Shown piece by piece: positions 18,295 through 25,292 of a DNA stretch of 40,777 bases. Below the pieces are notes generated by a model. That model was not told the origin of the DNA, searched no databases, and saw nothing but the letters and a program-made list of their open reading frames with translations. The stretch covers positions 1 through 40,777 of the forward strand of contig NZ_LFNG01000018.1 of the NCBI RefSeq assembly GCF_001045435.1. Reading direction: 5' to 3'. A program made the translations under genes and the position numbers. The DNA comes from Chryseobacterium koreense CCUG 49689 (GTDB lineage Bacteria; Bacteroidota; Bacteroidia; Flavobacteriales; Weeksellaceae). The first letter of the stretch is position 1. Every line of letters begins with the position of its first letter.

Positions 18295-19578
18295 TTATTC
18301 TTTTTTATTGTGTCGTTCGTTTTGCCACGCCGACAAACTTCGGTAGGCGTTTTCAGACATAATGATTCCGTTGTCCACAATTACCCCAATGGCAAGTGCA
18401 ATACCAGTTAAAGACATGATATTTGACGAAATACCCAAGGCATCCAAAATGATAAAACTGATGGCAATGGTAAGTGGAATCTGAATGATAATACTTAATG
18501 CACTTCGCCAATGAAAAAGGAAAATCATGACGATAATTGCAACGACCGAAATTTCTTCAATCAGTTTAAATTTAATATTGTCGATGGCTGCTTCAATAAA
18601 AGTACTTCTATCATAAGACGGTTTGATGGTTACTCCTTCGGGCAATCCTCTTTCGAGATCTTTGATCTTGGTTTTCACATCGGCAATCACCTGATCAGCA
18701 TTTTCGCCGTAGCGCATCACCACGATTCCGCCTACTACTTCACCGGTTCCGTCCATATCAAAAATACCGAGGCGTGTATCACCTCCCATCTGCACAGATC
18801 CAATGTCTTTTACTCTTACAGGAATACCGTTAACATTTGTCAATGCGATGTTTTCAATGTCTTCTATATTTTTAACATATCCTAAACCCCGAATGATGTA
18901 GGCCATGTCTGACATTTCGAATTTGCTTCCACCGACGTCGTTATTATTGGCTTTCACTTTATTCATGATATCCATCAGCGTGATATTGTAAAACTGAAGT
19001 TTTACAGGATCAATTACCAGTTGGTACTGTTTTTCAAAACCACCGAAGGAGGCTACTTCCGCGACACCGGGAACGGTCTGCAACCCAAATTTGAGATACC
19101 AGTCCTGCAGTGCACGCTGTTCGCCAAGATCCATTTTCGGGGCATCGAGATGATACCAATAGATATGCCCTAAGCCGGTTCCATCGGGACCCAACGCCGG
19201 AGTAACTCCCTGCGGAAGTAACCGCTGCGCATAATTGAGCCGCTCCATAACCCGGGTTCTGGCCCAATAAATATCTACATTATCCTCGAAAATAACATAC
19301 ACGAAACTCATCCCAAACATGGAGGTTCCCCGTACATTTTTGATTTTCGGAATACCCTGCATATTGGAAACCAGTGGGAAAGTCACCTGATCTTCGATAA
19401 TCTGCGGACTTCTTCCCATCCATTCGGTATAAACGATGACCTGATTTTCACTGAGATCGGGTATTGCATCAATTGGATTCCGCTTAATTGCAGAAATTCC
19501 CCAAACGAAGAGTCCTGCGGCAATCAACAGCACGACGTATCGGTTTCTCAGGGATAATTCAATTAATTTTTTAACCAT
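18295..19578 (-). CDS. cusA: CusA-type Cu/Ag RND pump, N-terminal part of a split gene
   Basis: 427 aa with the first transmembrane helix (13-30), the first porter domain (NPIDAIPDLSENQVIVYTEW, GTSMFGMSFVYVIFED) and transmembrane helices 2-4. The proton-relay aspartate equivalent is D402 in LAIGVIVDNGIIMSENAYR. The frame ends in SAWQNERHNKKE within a cytoplasmic loop, where CusA relatives normally continue. The break lies at AATAAAAAAGAATAACAATG: a run of six A, the TAA stop, then the ATG of the second ORF. A -1 slip in the A tract would join the frames. It could be a true frameshift mutation, a sequencing error, recoding, or stop-restart coupling. Confidence 0.9.
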   Translation of the reverse strand: MVKKLIELSLRNRYVVLLIAAGLFVWGISAIKRNPIDAIPDLSENQVIVYTEWMGRSPQIIEDQVTFPLVSNMQGIPKIKNVRGTSMFGMSFVYVIFEDNVDIYWARTRVMERLNYAQRLLPQGVTPALGPDGTGLGHIYWYHLDAPKMDLGEQRALQDWYLKFGLQTVPGVAEVASFGGFEKQYQLVIDPVKLQFYNITLMDIMNKVKANNNDVGGSKFEMSDMAYIIRGLGYVKNIEDIENIALTNVNGIPVRVKDIGSVQMGGDTRLGIFDMDGTGEVVGGIVVMRYGENADQVIADVKTKIKDLERGLPEGVTIKPSYDRSTFIEAAIDNIKFKLIEEISVVAIIVMIFLFHWRSALSIIIQIPLTIAISFIILDALGISSNIMSLTGIALAIGVIVDNGIIMSENAYRSLSAWQNERHNKKE

Positions 19579-19593
19579 AATTTATAGGTTTTA

Positions 19594-20208
19594 TCATTTA
19601 ATTTCTTCCTGAACCACTCCACAGGAAATCATTTCCTGACCGTAGTATGGATTTTTCACTTCTTTTGAGGTACTGATCCAGTAGGCTCCTTTGTTTTCGT
19701 TGTACATTGGGCAGTGGATTTTGTAGAGGGTTTTTCCTGTACCAAATTTCGTCGCAATTTCATAGAAATCCTGGCTCAGCAAATCAAGATGTTCCCTCTG
19801 GTGCTTAATATTTCCAATATTTTCTTTGATGTGCTCGGCATGTTCTTTCATGTCCGCTTCCAGGTCTGCATATTCTTTTGCCTGATCCGCGGAAAGGGCA
19901 ACTTTATCCACTTTGGCTAATGCTTGCAAAATTCCGTTGGCACCGTTTGCAGCTTCTTTATCATCATCCGAGGCGAGTGCTGAGGTAAGATACTGGTAAT
20001 GTGAATACAATTCTGTAAAATCTGCTTTCAAATTTTTAGGACTTTCGATGACTTTTACATCACTTTCAGGCATCCCAGCATGATTCATGGAACTCATTTC
20101 GTGTTCCTGACCTGTGGTTTTGGTCGTTGAAACTTGATCTTTTTTATCAGAACATGATGTAAAAGTAAACAGCAACGCTGCGAGAATTGTTAAAATAATG
20201 GCTTTCAT
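19594..20208 (-). CDS. DUF3347 lipoprotein, probable periplasmic metal chaperone
   Basis: A 204-aa lipoprotein (lipobox ending C19). It has a Met/His-rich segment (EHEMSSMNHAGM, 35-46), a helical DUF3347 domain at ~60-160 and a C-terminal metal-site-like region: C166 in KIHCPMYNENKGAYW, then M193 and C196 in QEMISCGVV. DUF3347 is often fused to CusB-like adaptors; here it is a separate gene immediately upstream of cusA (15-bp gap). A role in delivering Cu or Ag to the pump is inferred from context. Confidence 0.85.
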   Translation of the reverse strand: MKAIILTILAALLFTFTSCSDKKDQVSTTKTTGQEHEMSSMNHAGMPESDVKVIESPKNLKADFTELYSHYQYLTSALASDDDKEAANGANGILQALAKVDKVALSADQAKEYADLEADMKEHAEHIKENIGNIKHQREHLDLLSQDFYEIATKFGTGKTLYKIHCPMYNENKGAYWISTSKEVKNPYYGQEMISCGVVQEEIK

Positions 20209-20245
20209 AATATTGATTAAATTTTAATGGTTGTTTAAAGGTTTA

Positions 20246-20698
20246 TTAATTTGTAATACCTGATTTATATTTTGCAAAAGACTCTTTGCTTTCAAAATAC
20301 ATCACCTCGTCGCGGTCGCCGGTAATGGCAATCACTGCGGTGGCTTTGTCCACCCCTTTTCCTGTTATCGGGTCGATGGCGATTCTGGCGCTGGTTTCGG
20401 TCGGGATTATTTTCTGGCAGTTTTCGCAGCATCCGAAATAGGTTTTGCCTTCGAATTCTACTTCGAACTGTTTTTTGCCCATATAGGCATTGTTGACCAT
20501 GCACACCTGATCAGCAGGAACAATATCTCCTTTTTTATACTGAAGCGCTGTGGTTTGAATTTGGTTTTCGGCAGCTTTGTTTTCGCTGCAGGAATAAAGG
20601 AACAATGACGAAACCGCCAGAATTCCGAAAAATAAATTTTTCAATGTGAATGAATTTGTTGGGTTAATACTCCTCCGGAAAATCATCGGCCTCAACAT
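20246..20698 (-). CDS. TRASH/YHS-like metal-binding lipoprotein
   Basis: A 150-aa lipoprotein with the lipobox ending at C37 (SSLFLYSC). The core is a Cys cluster typical of TRASH/YHS-type metal-binding folds: C66 in QVCMVNNAYMGKKQF, then C90, C91 and C94 in TYFGCCENCQKI. It probably binds a soft metal in the periplasm and serves the downstream efflux genes. The n-region before the hydrophobic stretch is unusually long (20 residues). A TTG codon closer to the signal peptide (residue 19-20) is an alternative start. Confidence 0.8.
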   Translation of the reverse strand: MLRPMIFRRSINPTNSFTLKNLFFGILAVSSLFLYSCSENKAAENQIQTTALQYKKGDIVPADQVCMVNNAYMGKKQFEVEFEGKTYFGCCENCQKIIPTETSARIAIDPITGKGVDKATAVIAITGDRDEVMYFESKESFAKYKSGITN

Positions 20699-20825
20699 TC
20701 ATCAGCAACTGCTATACAATATTACTGGAAATTAATGATTTACGCGGAAATAATTGTTAGATAGCACCTCTTCTTCAGACCTTTAGGTTCACGAAAAGAC
20801 ACAGTTTTGGCTGTACAAAAAAGTA

Positions 20826-21242
20826 TTAACCTATTTTAGGCGGTTGCCAAATGGAATGAAACCCGAATGAATAGTGCGGGTTTAGATAGAAAAAATTATT
20901 CTTTTTGGAGGATATGGCAAAAGACATATCACTAAGATCAGATTTTTGGTTCTCCATAAAAAACTGGAAACCGGCGGGTGAAGAACAGGTACTGCCACCA
21001 CAACTTCCGTTGCAGTTGCCCTGCTGGCAGTGATGTGAAGTATTATTGCAACAGTCATCTTTACAGTGACCGGTATCGCAGGCAGAAAGACCATGGGTAT
21101 TATCTTTCAAAGTTACTTTTTCAGTTTTTACCTGATGATTTGCGGGTTCTGTGTGTTTTCTTGCACAGGCATACGACAAATCCGGCATCAGGAAAAGCCC
21201 TAATGTAAAAAAGAACAGCGATATTTTAAGAACATTGCGCAT
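20826..21242 (-). CDS. Secreted Cys/His-rich protein, probable metal binding
   Basis: A 138-aa exported protein with a signal peptide of ~25 residues (MRNVLKISLFFFTLGLFLM...YA). Residues ~57-87 are packed with Cys and His (CDTGHCKDDCC, HHCQQGNCNGSCGG, TC), consistent with binding Cu, Ag or other soft metals. It is the first gene of the minus-strand run leading to the Cus-like pump, with a -7 element just upstream. I chose the ATG at 21242 because it begins the signal peptide. I do not recognise a named family. Confidence 0.7.
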   Translation of the reverse strand: MRNVLKISLFFFTLGLFLMPDLSYACARKHTEPANHQVKTEKVTLKDNTHGLSACDTGHCKDDCCNNTSHHCQQGNCNGSCGGSTCSSPAGFQFFMENQKSDLSDMSFAISSKKNNFFYLNPHYSFGFHSIWQPPKIG

Positions 21243-21266
21243 GTAAATTTGCCCTGTAAAGTTGTA

Positions 21267-21274
21267 CAAAGTTA
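21267..21274 (-). promoter_or_regulatory. Putative -7 promoter element of the Cu/Ag efflux operon
   Basis: CAAAGTTA on the plus strand reads TAACTTTG on the minus strand and fits TAnnTTTG. It is 25 bp upstream of the Cys-rich gene, the first gene of the metal-resistance run. A -33 TTG is not evident. No binding site for a metal-responsive regulator was identified. Confidence 0.4.
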
Positions 21275-21423
21275 GGAAATAAATTGAATTAACTGCGGAA
21301 ATTAACTTATTTTAAACTGTTTGAGTATTTCAAAACAGCATTGTTTCTGTGCAATGAGGCCGATTTGTCAGATATATTTGAACTGAACTTTAGACTGCCT
21401 TCCGTTTACAGAAAGGATTCAAA

Positions 21424-21753
21424 TCAAGACCTGTATTTCCAAAAGCTCCAGAGTTTCCGTTTTTGAAGGTACTGCAAATCAGCTTCCATAGCGAAGGCTT
21501 CACGCTCGAAAGAGATGTATTTATAGGCTAAGAAATGATCGTTGAGTTTGAAATACCAATAATAATACTCGATGACATACCAAAGATAAAAGAAAATCAC
21601 CAACAGCTCCAGCTGCTGACGAAGGTGGATTTTTTCATGATTGATGAGAACAGCGTTGGTCCGGTCTTCCGGTTTGCGCAGGAAGATGAAAGGAAAAAGG
21701 GTAATCCCGTTAATTTTCGTATTTTTGAGTACTGTTTTGCAAACAATTATCAT
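21424..21753 (-). CDS. Small membrane-associated HExxH protein
   Basis: A 109-aa protein with the zinc-peptidase-like motif NHEKIH (H39, E40, H43), followed by a hydrophobic helix (LELLVIFFYLWYVIEYYYW) and a conserved basic tail containing ISFEREAFAMEADLQYL. The EREA glutamate could be a third metal ligand. It resembles small Flavobacteriia proteins similar to a piece of M56-type peptidases. No signal peptide is obvious. Whether it is an active protease is unknown. Confidence 0.65.
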   Translation of the reverse strand: MIIVCKTVLKNTKINGITLFPFIFLRKPEDRTNAVLINHEKIHLRQQLELLVIFFYLWYVIEYYYWYFKLNDHFLAYKYISFEREAFAMEADLQYLQKRKLWSFWKYRS

Positions 21754-21792
21754 AAGGCAAATATAAAATTTTCAGCGATTTCGATTTAACCA

Positions 21793-21975
21793 ATGGATCA
21801 TAAAACCATCAAAGAACACGAAGACTTCTATTATAATGAACAGGGCTACAAAGTTTTTACAGCGCAATATCACCTGAAACGAGGTTATTGCTGCAAAAGT
21901 GGCTGCAAGCACTGTCCGTATGGTTATGATAAAAAGACGGATACCTTTAAGAAAACAATAAAAAAACAATCATAG
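21793..21975 (+). CDS. DUF5522 small Cys-rich protein
   Basis: A 60-aa cytoplasmic protein with the compact cluster C33-C34-x3-C38-x2-C41 (GYCCKSGCKHCPYGY), characteristic of DUF5522 and probably binding zinc or a metal cluster. Its function is unknown. It is divergent from the HExxH gene (39-bp gap). It lies 2 bp upstream of the DUF4136 gene, with which it is probably co-transcribed. Confidence 0.8.
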   Translation: MDHKTIKEHEDFYYNEQGYKVFTAQYHLKRGYCCKSGCKHCPYGYDKKTDTFKKTIKKQS

Positions 21976-21977
21976 AA

Positions 21978-22505
21978 ATGAAAAAATATGTTTTACTTGT
22001 ACTCGCTGCCGGGACAATGGGACTCACCTCCTGCAGTCCGTTTCAGGTACGGTCTGATTATGCGGAAACCGCCAATTTCAATTTGTACAAAACGTATAAA
22101 CTAAGAATTGACGATTTGAAACTGAACGATATCGATAAAGACAGGGTATTGAATGAGCTTTCCAAACAGCTTCAAACTAAAGGATTGCATCCCGGAGAAA
22201 ATCCGGACTTGATTGTGAATGTGAAAGCCAACCACAAAAAAGTTCAGGATGTGCAGTCTTCAAGACCTTACGGAATGTACGGATGGGGAGGCCCTTACGG
22301 ATGGGGAGTTGGAATGAGCAGAACCTGGACTTCCAATTATAATGAAGGAACTTTGATTGTGGATTTGATTGACGCTGCCTCCCAAAAATTGGTTTGGCAG
22401 GGAATCGGAAGTGGTATTTCTGTGGATTCGCCAAAATCAAAACAGCGACAAATCCCGGAAATCGTGGCCGAGATTATGGCCAATTATCCGCCGCAAAGGA
22501 AATAA
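21978..22505 (+). CDS. DUF4136 lipoprotein
   Basis: A 175-aa lipoprotein with the lipobox ending C19 (GLTSC) and the DUF4136 fold: an N-terminal YAETANFNLYKTY segment, a central low-complexity GMYGWGGPYGWGVGM loop, and the GTLIVDLIDAASQKLVWQGIG strand pair. Its function is unknown; it is an envelope protein. Its last 14 codons (V-A-E-I-M-A-N-Y-P-P-Q-R-K-stop) are duplicated almost exactly at 25158-25202, beyond the toxin cassette block. Confidence 0.85.
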   Translation: MKKYVLLVLAAGTMGLTSCSPFQVRSDYAETANFNLYKTYKLRIDDLKLNDIDKDRVLNELSKQLQTKGLHPGENPDLIVNVKANHKKVQDVQSSRPYGMYGWGGPYGWGVGMSRTWTSNYNEGTLIVDLIDAASQKLVWQGIGSGISVDSPKSKQRQIPEIVAEIMANYPPQRK

Positions 22506-22521
22506 TCTTTAACTTATATAG

Positions 22522-22557
22522 AACTGCAGTTTATCGAATTGAACTGCAGTTTTTTTT
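22522..22557 (+). terminator. Rho-independent terminator after the DUF4136 gene
   Basis: AACTGCAGTT at 22522-22531 and again at 22542-22551 (each self-complementary) can pair across a 10-nt loop and is followed by a run of T. It is 16 bp after the stop codon. Confidence 0.75.
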
Positions 22558-22743
22558 AACTTTTTTCGTTCCATATCTTACAAAATTATTACATTTTTTG
22601 GTTTATAATTTGGGGCTGAAACATCGGGCTTTTGCTGTAATCGCCAGAAACACGCCGTACGTACATACTTACAAATTTGCCTCCTAATTTTAACGGTTTT
22701 TATTTGGTTTTTGTCATAGAATGCGGCAGCGGGGGGGGCAAAA

Positions 22744-23307
22744 TCACATACCATAAATTTTAGGTTGGCAATTTTCACAAATAATAGTTTCACAAGTTAT
22801 TGTATCAATAGATATAGGATTGTGTATCATATCCCCAGTTTTACTATCAATGTAATAAAAACTCAGGTTTATGCTATAGATTTCTCCATCGTAATTTAAA
22901 ATTTTTTTATAATTCTTCGGAGCAAAACTATTTAACTTGACCTCACCTAATATTGTACCTTTCTCTACAATATCATTTCTTTTAAGAACAACATCTTTCA
23001 TTAAATCATAAATAATAACCTGATTATCATCATATATTATTGCAATATAATCTAATTCACTACCAACAGCAACTACTTTACCATTCACAATTGATCTTAC
23101 TACAGCACTCTCATTATTAGTTATAATAGTTAAATCAACGGGAGTTATATCAGGATTATCCTTTAGAAAAGTTCCTTTATATATCTGTTGAGCCTCATTA
23201 TTTTTATAACCCTTTACTACTTTTCCACCATCTATAGGACAATTACAGGATTGAGAAAATATTTGCTGAGATAAACAAAAAAAAAGTAGTATATAATAAA
23301 TCTTCAT
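22744..23307 (-). CDS. Exported protein with degenerate M23/LytM-like domain; candidate immunity protein A
   Basis: A 187-aa protein with a signal peptide (~19 residues, then QSCNC). Residues ~67-124 have the strand order of an M23 peptidase fold: SIVNGKVVAVGSELDYIAII, then VIIYDLMKDVVLKRNDIVEKGTILGEV. The HxH and HxxxD zinc ligands are missing, so it should be catalytically inactive. It starts 12 bp after the stop of a metalloprotease-like toxin fragment on the same strand, the usual place for an immunity gene. Base composition is AT-richer than its neighbours, suggesting transfer. The immunity role is inference. Confidence 0.6.
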   Translation of the reverse strand: MKIYYILLFFCLSQQIFSQSCNCPIDGGKVVKGYKNNEAQQIYKGTFLKDNPDITPVDLTIITNNESAVVRSIVNGKVVAVGSELDYIAIIYDDNQVIIYDLMKDVVLKRNDIVEKGTILGEVKLNSFAPKNYKKILNYDGEIYSINLSFYYIDSKTGDMIHNPISIDTITCETIICENCQPKIYGM

Positions 23308-23319
23308 TTTTCCTTTTTT

Positions 23320-23760
23320 TTAATTTCCTTCTTGTTTAGTTTTTTTGATTTCATTTTTAATAGCTGTTTTTATAGGACTAACAGGAGGAGTAAAGTCTTT
23401 TACTTTTGTTTTAGATAATGGTCCTTCTGTAACAATAGGATTAGCATCTTCATAATCATTTCTAGCGGTAACCCCATTATTAGATTTAGTTTCTGCTTCA
23501 ACAACCTCATATTCAGATATAGAAGATTTAAATCCTTCGATAGGCGTTTCATTATATATACCAAGTGTTATACCTTCGTCAACAGCCCATAAATTAAAAT
23601 GATTAAGTTCATGAACTAGAACAGATGCAGGAGATAAAACTTCTCCTGTTGTAAGTCCCTCCAACCCAAGTGTAGTATTCCAACTTAGTGTTTGATCACT
23701 ATCACTAAAAACGGAGCCGTAATTTGTTTCTCTCAGGCTCACTGTCTTAGAACTATTCAA
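23320..23760 (-). pseudogene. Toxin tip A: C-terminal metallopeptidase-like fragment
   Basis: A 146-codon open frame with no proper start. It opens with TTG at the edge of a repeat element, and an in-frame TGA lies inside the element. The central motif is HELNH at residues 50-54 (VLVHELNHFNLWAVDEG), with a downstream acidic helix (SEYEVVEAET, 82-91) that could give the third ligand, as in metallopeptidase toxin domains at the C-termini of polymorphic toxins. The delivery part of the protein is absent. It is paired with the downstream gene ending at 22744. Confidence 0.6.
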
Positions 23761-24056
23761 CCCCGCTCACGCGCGAATCTTTCGCGTGTGTAGCTCTTTC
23801 AACACTCCCCGCTATCCCATAAAATTGAAGATTCGACGAAGTCAATCTTTTGAACCCAATCTTTTGAACCCAATCCAATACCACGTACTTTCAACATCAA
23901 TGAAATCTCTGTTTTCAGATGATGTAAATCACAATTCCTGCTCATACCAGGTTATCGCGTAAAAATACTGTTTTTAAATTGTTGAACAGAAATTATTTGA
24001 ACTTCAGAAATTAATCTAATTGTGGCCACGCGAAAGATTCGCGCGTGAGCGGGGTT
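23759..24056. repeat. Repeat element E1 (~298 bp) with 30-bp terminal inverted repeats
   Basis: The left end is 23759-23788 and the right end 24027-24056. The ends are perfect reverse complements over 30 bp, starting AACCCCGCTCACGCGCGAAT on the left. The interior carries GAAGATTCGACGAAGTCAAT at 23827-23846 and a doubled CAATCTTTTGAACCC. No long frame is conserved, so it looks like a MITE-type or recombinational repeat. A second near-identical copy is E3. Confidence 0.8.
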
Positions 24057-24075
24057 ACAAATCCGTGCTATCGGG

Positions 24076-24282
24076 TTACCATTCATTTATAATAAACCCT
24101 AATCCTAAAATAATTAAAGCAAACGCAAGCATCAGCATCCTAATATTACTTACTTTTTCAAATAAAGTATTACCTTCGTCTCGAAACCATGTATTTTTTT
24201 TGATAAAATACATATAAAGTATGAACAATCCTGTTACTATGCAAATAATCCCCAACATATAATTAATATATTTTAATAGCAC
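24076..24282 (-). CDS. Small two-helix membrane protein; candidate immunity protein B
   Basis: A 68-aa protein with two predicted transmembrane helices (residues ~8-27 and ~49-66) separated by a charged loop (KKNTWFRDEGNTLFEK). Its ATG overlaps the end of the upstream toxin-tip fragment by 10 bp, suggesting translational coupling. The size, topology and position match candidate immunity protein C. I do not recognise a family. The immunity role is inferred from context. Confidence 0.5.
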   Translation of the reverse strand: MLLKYINYMLGIICIVTGLFILYMYFIKKNTWFRDEGNTLFEKVSNIRMLMLAFALIILGLGFIINEW

Positions 24283-24482
24283 GTTCTAATATTTGGAGTC
24301 CCAATATCTCCAGCTACAAATGACGTAAAAGTAGATGCTGTTTCTGATCTTATTGTTAACTCCTTTACAGCCTTTTCTCCACCAATTTTACTGGCTTTTA
24401 AAACTTCTTTTGAAGAGGCTAATGTTTTATAAACTAATCTACCACCTGCTCTATCTAATACTATCCCTCCCAACTCACGCAC
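24273..24482 (-). pseudogene. Toxin tip B: C-terminal fragment
   Basis: A 69-codon frame beginning with GTG exactly at the partial repeat E2 and ending SFVAGDIGTPNIRTCY. The frame has no start context of its own and looks like the 3' end of a longer gene cut by the repeat. Its tail resembles that of tip C (both end in I-x-x-P-x-I-x-R-T ... Y), so the two tips may be relatives. The activity is unknown. Confidence 0.45.
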
Positions 24483-24559
24483 TCACGCGCGAATCTTTCG
24501 CGTGTGTAGCTCTTTCAATACTCCCGTTATCGCACAAAATCGAAGTTTTCACGAAGTTA
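24481..24559. repeat. Repeat element E2 (partial copy)
   Basis: About 79 bp matching one end of E1/E3: CTCACGCGCGAATCTTTCGC, then GTGTAGCTCTTTCAATACTCC, then a diverged ATCGAAGTTTTCACGAAGTTAAT. The rest of the element is missing. The partial copy runs into the stop codon of immunity candidate C, so it marks a recombination or deletion junction. Confidence 0.7.
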
Positions 24560-24754
24560 ATCTAAAATACCTTGGACAAATAAAATTACCCCTACAAGAA
24601 ATAACGTAGAAACACCGCCCCAAAAACTAATTATTTCTGGACTAATATAAAAATAGTTTCTAGGAGGATCTTCTTTGAAAATCTTTCCTTTCACCTTAAA
24701 ATAAATCAAAAAGACAGCTATTATTATGCAAAATATCCCCCATATAGCTTTCAT
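24557..24754 (-). CDS. Small two-helix membrane protein; candidate immunity protein C
   Basis: A 65-aa protein with two predicted transmembrane helices (residues ~3-19 and ~45-63) around a charged loop (KVKGKIFKEDPPRN). Its ATG overlaps the TAA of toxin tip C in the sequence TAATG, a 1-nt stop-start overlap typical of coupled toxin/immunity pairs. Same architecture as candidate B but low identity. Family unknown; the role is inferred. Confidence 0.5.
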   Translation of the reverse strand: MKAIWGIFCIIIAVFLIYFKVKGKIFKEDPPRNYFYISPEIISFWGGVSTLFLVGVILFVQGILD

Positions 24755-24868
24755 TAGTATGATGTTTTAGTTGTACGCTCTATTATTGGCATAGTGATTT
24801 CAGATGTGAGCATTTCCACTGTTTGTTTCCCAAAATCCCCATTATATCCTCGAAAAATATTCCCCCGC
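24754..24868 (-). pseudogene. Toxin tip C: short C-terminal fragment
   Basis: A frame of about 38 codons outside the repeat (reading RGNIFRGYNGDFGKQ ... MPIIERTTKTSY, stop TAA at 24756-24754). It is open back into element E3, where an in-frame TGA closes it. This frame, rather than the longer overlapping one that ends at 24783, is favoured because its stop overlaps the ATG of the next gene. It is too short to assign an activity. Confidence 0.45.
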
Positions 24869-25158
24869 TCATGCGCGAATCTTTCGCGTGTGTAGCTCTT
24901 TCAATACTCCCCGCTACCCCACAAAATCGAAGATTCGACGAAGTCAATCTTTCGTGTGGCCAATCTTTTGAACCCAATCCAATACCCCATACTTTCAACA
25001 CTAATGAAATCTCTGCTTTCGGATGATGTAACTCGCAATTTCTGCTCATACCAAGTTATTGCGTAAAAATACTGTTTTTAAATTGTTGAACAGAAATTAT
25101 TTGAACTTCAGAAATTAATCTAATTGTGGCCACGCGAAAGATTCGCGCGTGAGTGGGG
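24863..25158. repeat. Repeat element E3 (~296 bp), near-identical to E1
   Basis: The ends CCCCGCTCATGCGCGAATCT and its near-perfect inverted partner at the right (ending GTGAGTGGGG) flank an interior almost identical to E1, including GAAGATTCGACGAAGTCAAT at 24929-24948. Its right end abuts the duplicated DUF4136 3' end directly. Confidence 0.8.
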
Positions 25159-25202
25159 TGGCCAAGATTATGGCCAATTATCCACCGCAAAAAGGAAAAT
25201 AA
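25158..25202 (+). pseudogene. Duplicated 3' end of a DUF4136 gene
   Basis: In frame it reads V-A-K-I-M-A-N-Y-P-P-Q-K-G-K-stop, against V-A-E-I-M-A-N-Y-P-P-Q-R-K-stop at the end of the intact DUF4136 gene (22464-22505). At the nucleotide level only two substitutions and one small insertion separate the copies. It is followed by its own terminator at 25221-25246. It is either a remnant of a second DUF4136 gene truncated by the inserted block or a duplicated insertion target. Confidence 0.8.
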
Positions 25203-25220
25203 CAAGAATTCCATATACAG

Positions 25221-25246
25221 AAAAAACCGCTTTATAGCGGTTTTTT
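25221..25246 (+). terminator. Rho-independent terminator
   Basis: A perfect stem AAAAAACCGCT / AGCGGTTTTTT with a TTAT loop, followed by more T. It probably served the truncated DUF4136-like gene and may also act on minus-strand pafA transcripts, since the A-rich 5' arm gives a T tract on the other strand. Confidence 0.85.
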
Positions 25247-25292
25247 GTTTTTTTATCCTGCAAGGATGCGAGATCGTTTCAGGAACCAATTT

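Noticed and set aside
22730..22740. A run of eight G
   Set aside because: Possible slippage tract, but it lies after the stop of the immunity-like gene and outside any promoter spacing I could define.
24783..25049. An 88-codon minus-strand frame through element E3
   Set aside because: Most of it is repeat sequence. The alternative frame ending at 24754 has a TAATG overlap with the next gene and fits the cassette pattern better.
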